Source: Mesaphorura yosii (taxonomy: Eukaryota; Arthropoda; Collembola; Poduromorpha; Tullbergiidae). Taken from it: 64,000 bases of DNA. The translations under genes were made by a program, and so were the position numbers. The notes beneath the pieces are model-generated. The model had not been told where the DNA came from. It saw nothing but the letters and a program-made list of their open reading frames with translations, and did not search any database. This document shows, one piece after another, positions 54,954 through 64,000 of this stretch. The stretch lies in contig WIXG01000178.1 of NCBI GenBank assembly GCA_009869945.1, positions 95,869-159,868 on the forward strand, in the 5' to 3' direction. The first letter of the stretch is position 1. Each line of letters starts with the position of its first letter.

Positions 54954-55312
54954 GCACTTTTCTGTTTTCTACCTTTCTCTCTGGTACAAAATCCAACAGT
55001 AGAATGTCTAAGCGCGAAATATTCTCATTCGCACTACAAATATCCTCGTTGCGTGTGTCCAGACAAACTAAACTCGTGAAAACACCCAAATGAAGTACAA
55101 AAAGCAGAATGTTTACACTCAGCGTCAGAACTTTGTGCGAGGGGTAAAGAAAAGTTTTGAGAGGAACAGTTGGTACGTGTTCACACACCACACGTTTGAT
55201 TTCGACTGAAATAGAGTGTTTTCGAGGAGTTGGGAACCAACTCGACAGTAGCGAGCGGACTTGGCGGCCTGGTCGGTGTTGCTGTTCTGCTGCTGCCTGT
55301 GTCGCTCTGAAT
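54954..55312 (-). other. candidate non-coding first exon of the kekkon-like gene
   Basis: From the proposed start site at 55312, a CAG-rich leader (GGCAGCAGCAGAACAGCAAC) runs to a consensus-like donor, TGC|GTGAGT, after 54954. Joining it to the acceptor at 50557 would give an intron of about 4.4 kb. The segment contains ATGs and a long open frame of its own that I do not think is translated as a protein gene. Inference only; other donors nearby are possible. Confidence 0.25.
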
Positions 55313-55345
55313 GAGTAGTTGAGGGAAGCATTGTGTGAGTTTATA
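55312..55345 (-). promoter_or_regulatory. candidate TATA/Inr core promoter for the kekkon-like gene
   Basis: On the minus strand TATAAA begins at 55345 and an initiator-like CTCATTC has its A at 55312, 33 nt downstream, which is normal TATA-to-start spacing. A GAGAG/CTCTC motif lies about 40 bp upstream. A second TATAAA starts at 54907, with a TCATTC 25 nt downstream; this is less well spaced. Confidence 0.35.
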
Positions 55346-58300
55346 AGTTGGAAACCACGAAAGAGGAGACGCGAGGAGCCAGCCGGAGAGAGCCTCACCG
55401 AGCAAAAAACCCCAACTGCTTAGATTTCTCATTACTATAGCCATCAGTGTAATAATCCGAGGGACTTTTGTGAGTTGGACAACTCCAAGAGGATTTTACC
55501 ATGTAGAATTGAGCCGAGCTTCACACGCTGCATTTACAACAATGGGGCAACTTATACTATTACGTGTTTGCAACACCCTTCACTCCTCGACATGATCAAC
55601 TTGTGCCTGCCTGTAATATTATTATTGATATGCCGTATGCCATAAATTTGCCTGGTGCTTGTTGGTGCTCGCTTTTAACCTTGCTTGCATTAATTTGCAA
55701 GTGTACGAGCAATGCGCATGGGTTTGAAAGACAATACCTTCACGCTCTGCGCCGATGAATTAATCAAACTCACTGAGCCTCGGCTCGTGTTTAATATCAA
55801 AGCCATGCTAATTCGTCTGCAAATATCCAAGTGCTTGATTTGAGTATTGACTCAAGCGAAATATAAAATTCGTCAGTACTCGTCCTGCGATGTAATCTCA
55901 GCTCTGTGCTGAGGAAAAGAACAGTGAAAGCATGTTTGCATATTTGCACTCGTGCCGGGCAAGACTTTGGAATTTGATCTTGCAAAATTGCAAGACAGTG
56001 CCCACTTGCATGAGCGAAAATAAATGCCTATGATTCTGATTTCTGAATTCAATCTCTCCACTTTTGGAGCTAGGTTTGGAAAAATTCAAGGGCCCGAGAT
56101 CAATACTTCAGCTAGCATTTGTATTGAATTATTGTTATTGAATTTTCGACGAGGAATGAAAGACGGCGAGTTGGCTGCAGGCAGAATACGGAATAATACG
56201 GCGCAGTGCAGAATTATGATCGACAATTCGATGTAACACAATACGCGAACGAACGTGTTCCGTGCACTCTCACTTTCATTTCAATTTTTCATGTTTAGGT
56301 TTCTACAATGAAGGTAATGCAATAACAATGTGTAATAGAATGCGAGGGAATCGTACAACGTTATACTGATACTGGCATTACGTTTTGGTCCATGGTCCAT
56401 ATATGATATAGCAAAAAATGAAGAATAAAGTTGTTGAATTGAATAAAATTTCAATAATAAGCACAAAAAATATGTGTATTATATTTTACGATGTACACCT
56501 GAGCCGGCCGACTGGTCGCTATGCCTGGTATGATTTTCGTATTACATCCATTTAATGTAATACAATTCTTTGCACACGGACACGTTCTCTGACTTTGACT
56601 TTTCATACACACAGCTCTTAATGGTTGCCTTTTAAAGGGAACAACAATGCACTTCGCACATACGCTCGTAATGCGAGAGATCTGCTGCTGGGGTGAAGGA
56701 ATTGTAATACACCGCTCAATAGACGACAGAGCACAATACAAAACGCTGCATTAGAGAGCTTCAGCCTCGCCTTGAGCAATAAATAAAAAGTGGGCATTTA
56801 TTATGCAGTGAAGAGATGCAACCAACAAAAAGCATAATCGAAACTTTGTACACTTCGGGTCTGACGATTGTGTGTAGAACGACAAAAAAAATACGTGCTT
56901 TCTTTACAGCGGATGTGGAATGCATCACAGCGCATCGTTGCAATGCACTCGGGATTCAATGGCATTGGTGTCGGACTCGTCACCTTCACTTTGTGCCTCA
57001 ACCTGGTTTACTTTCCAGCTCGTGCCCTGAAATTCGCCGAAATGTCTGTTTTAATTGCCAAATAAATTAAAACATTAGTAAAATTGCGGTATTCCGTTTA
57101 GGTTGACTACAAATGTCTGCACTTCCTGTTTCGGCAGAAACCGAGCCCGTTGCCCGACTTGAATCTGAGCTAACATTTTGACGTGTATTCAGTAAACACG
57201 GTTTGTCCATTTATGGACTCTGCATTTGAAGGGAGAAGGAGAACATGAGAATTGTCCTGGTGTTTGAAATTAGACCCGAAAAGCGGCATGTGATGGAATA
57301 ATTTCGAGAGCATATGTCCCGTTCGTGTCTATTTTTCGTAAAGTGGCAAATAGGAAATAAAACTATTGTCAAGTGCTCTCGCGTTTAACCCTCACCTCGA
57401 TTCGTGCCGTGCGTCCATCCGATCTGATAACCAATCGAAATCGAAAGGTAAAATGTCACTTTTACGAGTTGACTCGCGGCATAGTGCGTTCTAGGCAGCT
57501 TGACGTGGTATCATGAAACGAGAGTGGTTTTATTTTTATTAGCGTGTGTTATGACTTTTTAAACGCGTTGACTCAACAAGGAAATCAATAATTGAAATTG
57601 CATTGTCTCTCACACTTGGTACACAATTCAATAAAACTGTTGGGAAAAATTAATTCAAATTGAATGCACCAGTAAACGGGTAGTCTGTATCATTTTCTAT
57701 AACAAAAATGTTTCGTATTGTTCATATTTTTAACGTTGGGTTAAATTCGTCTTAATTGATACTTTAAACGCGCTTTTGAATTCGATCCTTCATTCATTTT
57801 GGTGACTTTTCCGTGCCAATTGAAATTGCACACTCTCGCCGTCCTACCGATCCGAGATCCAACCACGGACACATTTTTATTACTAAATGTGGCTTGATCA
57901 GATATCCAACTCAATCATGCCACCCAACATCGTGCTGCAAGAACAGCATAATTTAATTTAATTATAATTCCTATTCCGTATTCCGATTCACAGTGGCACC
58001 AGAAGTTTTAAAGCGGCAGTCCGGGAAGACAGAAGTTAACAAGCCGTGCACCAGGCACCACACATCGTATAAATTTCAATCATAATGACAATGAGGAACA
58101 AAAATGAGCTTGGCTTTAGCTTAGCAAAAAGCTCGCGAGTGGAGTGCGTTTTAATGAAATGATTGAAAAATGCATTATTCGTACTGACCTTAGCAATTGT
58201 ATCCGGACAGTTGTGTCGAAGGGGAACACTGAACTAAATTTTTGATAGATACTTCTTACTTACACTCCAATTACACAACTTGTGATGTACAGTGCTGCCC

Positions 58301-61300
58301 GTGCATGCAAACAGAAAGCAGAACCAAATTTCATTTCACGTAATGCAAAAGTAATGAATTACAGGGTTCGAGGCGGAGAGTTCTCAATAATGAATGATTA
58401 TCAATTTGACTGTGATTACTCCTCGAAATGAATTGAAATTGATTTGAAATTAGGCTGGGGTTGAAACACACCAACATAGACTACTCCCAGATTAACTATT
58501 CAGAAGTTGGTTTCTGTTTTATGTCGGTGAGTCTCTTAATCAGGCAATCCAGTAATCCTGTTGTCTTGCGATTTGGAGAATTGGAAGTTTTAAGTCCGGC
58601 AGGTTGTGACTGACAATTTCAAGTGGCTCAACTTCAAAATTCGGAAGGGAGGTGGTATAATGAAGAATAGTCACAGTCTGATCACAAATCACAGGTCTTT
58701 AGCCTTTTGCATCGCCGTCCAATTGCAAATCCTCCCGCGCCGCGAGGCCCGTTTTAAGACTCATTTTATCTATCTGTACCATCGTAAATCTGAACGATAA
58801 GCTCGCCGTTGTGAACTCGCTGTGATTCAAGCTTGCGGTTAAATTAATGCAAATTGCAATAAATCACAATACAATAAAGCGTATAAATTAAAGGCACAGG
58901 CACAAACTGAAGTACAAATCAAAGAACAATGTGTGGTTCTAAAATGTAATTTTCAAATTGACATTCTGTCGTGTAAGTATGCATGGAAGTTAAACTACAA
59001 ACGTGAACGAACCGTAATACCAAATTAATGATTTATGCGGCGCTTCATTATTTATACTCAACATGCGATTTTCGGCAGACGTTCATGGGCATGTAAGTCA
59101 GTCTCGCTGCATGCAGTGCGAGGAATGCATCCGAGCATGCGTGCAGGAAGGATCCTATACAGATTTTTATTGTTGCATAATTTGAGACGAGACTCAACGC
59201 ACGCACTGCGAAAAGAGCAAATGAAACACACAAAAGCATTTTTACGGTCAAGAAACTTTGCGCCTTGCCTTCCTCTCGGCTTGACTCGCGGAGTCATAAT
59301 TCACAATGTGATGTCTGCAAAAAGTTGAGATTCGATTTTATATTCTCTCTTCACACAATGCTACAACGTACTACAGTACTTTAATGAGATTCAGATTTCA
59401 TGTCCTCTTTTCCTCAAAGAATCGAAGTCTGCCCTTTCTTTGTAGTCTTCGCCGTCGTAGTCTTTTCTAATTTACGTAGCAGTAATTTCGCACATATTAA
59501 TTTACCTATTAAGTCAAGTATGAAGTTTCCGACGAGAACTGATGAGAAAGAGTTCCGAACGTTAGGATTTGATTTATTGCCCTGTTTACGCTTCCTGTGC
59601 CGCCAAAGCGTCGTTCTCAAAGCTTTTACGATTGTAAATACAAAACTATAAAGTTCATCTCTTCGATTTACCAAGGCCAAAAATAGCGAACGTACGAAAT
59701 TAAGAATTTTAATTGGCAACTTTCGCAAAAACATGATTCTTATTTTCTCGCACGAGAGCCCCGTGGAATTTTCTTTGTTACGGGCTCTCGAAATGGTATA
59801 AATAGATTCTCAAGTCCATTTTTTCCGACTCGGAGTCATAAAATCTTAAAAGTAGGCATGTCGAGAGGAGTTATTTAAATGTGAACTTTTCTTTGTTCGT
59901 TTCTTTATCCACTCGAACATTTTACAACTCGAAGGTATTACTTTAACGATGGGATGTATTTCATTTCATCTGAGCCGTTTCCTGCGATACAGCACAAAGC
60001 ACATAATTCCTGTCTTTATTTTTGGTAGCCTGGCTCGTTCTCGTGCGATTCAAGCTAAAGAAACAAACCCTTGCGAGAAAAGGGATGACACGAATGCCTG
60101 GCATGCAACAGATTTTGCATGCTCCGCCAGCAGCGAGCGAAGTGCAGTACAGTGCACTGTACATTGATCATATTTAAACACGTACCATTTATTCCATCAA
60201 TAAATAAAACTCACTCTCCCATGAAACATCAATTAGGATAAAAATTATCTGTTCTGCCAAATCTGCCCTCATCACGGCATTTTATTGCCATTCTTCTTTC
60301 GGTTCAGTGAAGGTTTTATTTGGAAGTCACGATCACGACACATCGCGCACACAAATTGTGTGAGACAACGAGACGAGTACGCAATTTCTGCACAGCCACC
60401 GCGCCGCAATGTTATGCTAATGATATCGCATCACCGTCACCGGCGCAGCGTATCCTTCTCGGAATTATAATTCAAAGAAGACAGATACAAATATGATTCT
60501 ACAAGACATGAATGCACCATATGTCGACACGCACTGCTGCCGTGGCAAGGCGTTCATCACTTGCAACTATTTGCTTTTGCTATTGCCTCGCATGGATCGA
60601 AAGCATTGACCTTCGCATCGCAGATCGCAGCCACGACGCACGACGCTGGAGAGTGAAAGCGATTTGATTTTGCATGAAATCACGAGCACGATCAGAGACG
60701 CGAAGGGAAGAAACCTGCTTCGGAATTCGACAGTTTGTTGGCGATGACATGCAAGCTTCACTTTTGACGTTCACGAAGAGCTTTTGAGTCGAGTAAATAT
60801 TAATCACTTTAGGGTTAATGGAAGAAGAACGCTGAAGAACAATGACGATCATGACGACCATGATAATATGCATAAAATGCGCTGCGCCGCGCCGAAATGA
60901 ATTCTATGAAAGGTTTACAGTGAAGCGAAGCCAAAGAGAGGTGAAGCTATGGCGTAGCAAGCGTATTCTTCATCCCATTGCGCAGTTATTGGAAGCAGAA
61001 TGCCATAGCCATATTCATAATGGTAATGAGATCCGAAATCTATGACACGGTCGGCACAACTTCAAAACCCGTATTGACCTCGTATCGAGGATTGAGACCT
61101 TCGGCTTGTTAAAAGACGATGTAAAGGCAATTTTGCATGGCACACTTTCTTCCACTGACGCGCATTGTGTGTTAATAGAACGAAGCCCGCCTGGCGGTGG
61201 TGGTAGCAAATGTCAGCAATCATATCATCATAATATTAGCCTGGCTCGTGCGCTGTGCGGCAGCGACAGCACGTCCAGTGAAATCCCATCCATAAAAGAT

Positions 61301-64000
61301 GTATTCGAAATTCTTCACTTTCTTACAAATCTCTGACTCTGACTCCAAACTTACACCACCATAAACCAGTCTTCATGTCTTCTGCGTTCTGCCTCTGTCA
61401 TGGCACGGCACGAACATCAGCACGGCGCTCGCAAGATATTAAACATTCCTCGCTACTGATGCTGTCGCTGCTCTGCCGTGCCTTACCGCACAGTGCTCCT
61501 GGCGAAATTCTTCTCACAGGGAACACTACAGTCGTTGCCGTTACCGTCCCTTCGCTGGCGGAACAAGTTGCACAATTTGTGCTGAAAGAAAGTTGAGGCA
61601 AGGATGAGATATGAATATTAGTGGGACTCATTTCGTATTTGGGCTGTATAATTTTGTATGTGTGTGGGGCATTGACAGAATGTTAGTTGAAAGTTTAACC
61701 CAAACTTTTCTTCTTTCTTCTCCAGAAGAAAAGTTGTGTCATACAAATTATAGTAATGCTCCGGAATAAAAATGATTATTACGGTCGTCATCTCGGGTAC
61801 GTCTTGTTAGAGCAGCAATCGCCGCGCGCCGCGACCAGAGCCGCAATGAACCCGGCAAGGCGAAGATGCGATCTGTGGTTAACTGGCACACACATGATAA
61901 GTGGGCAATGACATGATATAAAAAACGGGAGAGAGAATGCATTCAAACTACAAAAACCCTACTTAACATTATTTTATAAGTATGTGGTTACACTTTCCCT
62001 CCGTAATCACCCCCGGCCTGATTTAGCCACTGCTTCTTGGAGCAGAGTTTCCCCAACTTTCCAAATTTCTGTTGGTTGCTTGTCAAGAAGCATGACGAAG
62101 CTAAAGAAAGTCCCCTTCGAACTGGTTCACATGAGACCGATTCTTGAGGTCTGGAGTTTGTTTTCAACACATCAGCAACGATACTTCGGATGGAATTTGA
62201 CCCACCGCAATTTTACTACCCTCTTGTTCCAAATTGTGTTCTTAATAATTGATGAAGCCGACTGGCTCTGTCTTTCTGCTTCGCAAACTGATACAATAGA
62301 ACAATACACACTCTTTCAGCCAGGAAGCGGCGGCGGCTGATTCGGATTCACATTGAAATCTGACATGAACTCAGGTCAGGTTTACAGGTCCAAGCCGTAA
62401 CCTGTGCCATCAGCCGCTGTGTTTCTGGAGCGCACCCGGAATGGATAACTAGACGAGGAAAGGACGGGAATACAAACTGAAAACATTCCTCGCATCTTAA
62501 AATCCCGAAATAAGACCCGAAAATATTTTACCATTTCACGGAGAGGGAGACGAGCAAACACCTTCAAAAACTTTAACAAATGCGTTCCTTCATCATCGAC
62601 ACATAAATTCAACGCCGTCGATTTCTTCTTTTACTTCTTCTACAGAAAATCACGGAAAACTCCACTTGAACAGATGTGCACTCAAGCTTAATAACATACC
62701 CACACTCCACGTCTGTATACATGCGAAGCTTTTCAACACCAAACTTCTTTCTTTTTATTTTTCCAGCAGACTTTACTTTTCTTCTGGAGGGTTTCAGTTG
62801 CTTTGCGCGTACTTTGTTCACGGGTATTATCTTAAGCGATATATTATTATTACTCCTACGACAAGCACGACGATGATGGCTTACTGTGGACAAAACTTAC
62901 ACCCTGGGTACTGTTTTTGGGTGGGGTTCCCACAATCCACGTGAAGCGGCGAACGCGCAGTGCGAGTTGCGTTGCGTAATAACAATACACGAATTGCTGG
63001 TTTAGAGTCCTTCATAAATCCCGCATCGAACTCATTTCTGCTTCTTATGCACCCATCGCCCATCAAATGCAATGGTAAACCGGTAAATAGTACTCGTCCC
63101 GCATGTGAAGTTTGCCTGACTTCTTCTGCTGATCGCCGATGTGACGGACGGGATTTCATTTTTATTTTCATCGCAAAGTTTATGTATCCGCATGAGCACG
63201 CACGCACATGGGCATGAGTCTAGTTAGTACCTCCAAACTCTCCGGGATTTAAAAACTTTTCCTGCTCAGACGCGAGGCATTGCTAAAGGTTACAAATAAA
63301 ATTCAATACAAGAAAGCGTCCTGCCCTTCTGTAGTTATTATTTGGAGTTTTTCCGAAAGAAATGTACCGAAAGAGAAGACAAGTCATGCCAATTGCGTAT
63401 GTATTGTCGTAAATCCATATATTTCAACTCCAATAAACTAATATAATATATTATGACACTTAATAAGGGCCAATGCACGTGAATCGGACGACAATACAAG
63501 TTTCTCCTTTGTTCAAACTATTTCTCTGTCATCCTTCAAATCTTTATTTATAGAACAATATTAGAATATAGAACTCCGTCGTGGAGAAATATTTATGCTC
63601 GCAATGACGAGCTCAAGTTGTAAAATCTTGCATGAGCCCGACTCTCGGCATGACGGCAGACTTCTTCGCCTTGACTTTGCTTAGGTTTGACTAGCCCGAA
63701 ATGCCTCGTCTCATCTTGCTTTTCCCGTATTTCAATTTGAAAACCAAAACTTCAAACAGCTTTTAAAAGTTTAGCATGCGTTTATTTTTTCATTTTATTT
63801 CCCATTTGAGACCTCAAGCAAATCCTCAAAGCGAAGCTCTCAACTCGGTGTACGCCTTCGTCCGTACATGTAAGAGCTACCTGGCGCCAGGGAGTTGTAA
63901 GTTCCCTGTGCGGAAGTCCAGCCTCACTGTAGACGCCTTATGGAGAGTAGACCAGCCGCTGAATGCTGCCTGGAGCTGATGCCGCTGGAACCTCCTGCGT
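55346..64000. other. upstream flank of the kekkon-like gene, no recognised gene
   Basis: AT-rich, with no listed-length open frame from 57.1 to 58.6 kb. Chance frames elsewhere. The last 100 bp are GC-rich and may touch an exon beyond the edge. No RNA gene or mobile element recognised. Confidence 0.5.
60147..60162. repeat. 16-bp perfect palindrome GTACAGTGCACTGTAC
   Basis: Perfect inverted repeat, preceded by a partial copy (agtgcagtac). No gene is recognised next to it. Confidence 0.6.

Noticed and set aside
54889..55398. 169-codon minus-strand open frame
   Set aside because: It covers the proposed promoter and leader. Composition is ordinary and no domain is seen; more likely a chance frame over a 5' UTR.
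1..64000. Mobile elements, CRISPR arrays, operons and bacterial-type signals
   Set aside because: No transposase or reverse transcriptase motifs, no regularly spaced repeats, and the clear gene is spliced, so prokaryotic features do not apply.

Overview
The window is eukaryotic, nuclear, and most likely from an arthropod. The only gene I can identify with confidence is a seven-exon, minus-strand gene of the kekkon (Kek) family. These are transmembrane proteins with leucine-rich repeats (LRRs) and one immunoglobulin domain, described mainly from insects. Bases look about 60% A+T by eye, CpG is not visibly depleted, and I recognise no transposon coding sequence. That fits a fairly repeat-poor arthropod genome, but order and species cannot be read from the sequence.

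The coding exons of the kekkon-like gene are 50452-50018, 46420-46140, 44908-44716, 43748-43598, 43475-43255, 42763-42305 and 39510-39034, all minus strand. They join in frame with GT-AG introns (phases 0,2,0,1,0,0) into a 738-residue protein. In order it has a long N-terminal leader, a signal hydrophobic segment, an LRRNT cap, six full LRRs plus the start of a seventh that runs into the LRRCT cap, one Ig domain, one transmembrane helix, and a cytoplasmic tail ending in a PDZ-type ligand (-GTDV). A good splice acceptor at 50557 gives a 104-nt 5' UTR piece on exon 1. A TATA-plus-initiator arrangement at 55345-55312 is a plausible, unproven promoter. The first AATAAA after the stop codon is at 37800-37795.

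The left flank (1 to about 37.8 kb) and right flank (about 55.4 to 64 kb) hold no gene I can name. They contain low-confidence single-exon candidates, short palindromes and duplications, a strong G-quadruplex-type tract (16400-16483, G-rich on minus) and a stretch unusually poor in open frames (28.85-34.0 kb). Most long open frames outside the kekkon-like gene look like chance or shadow frames. I found no convincing previously undescribed system. The points most worth checking are the leader and start codon of the kekkon-like protein, the 213-codon open frame antisense to its third exon, the G-rich tract, and a few exon-like segments.
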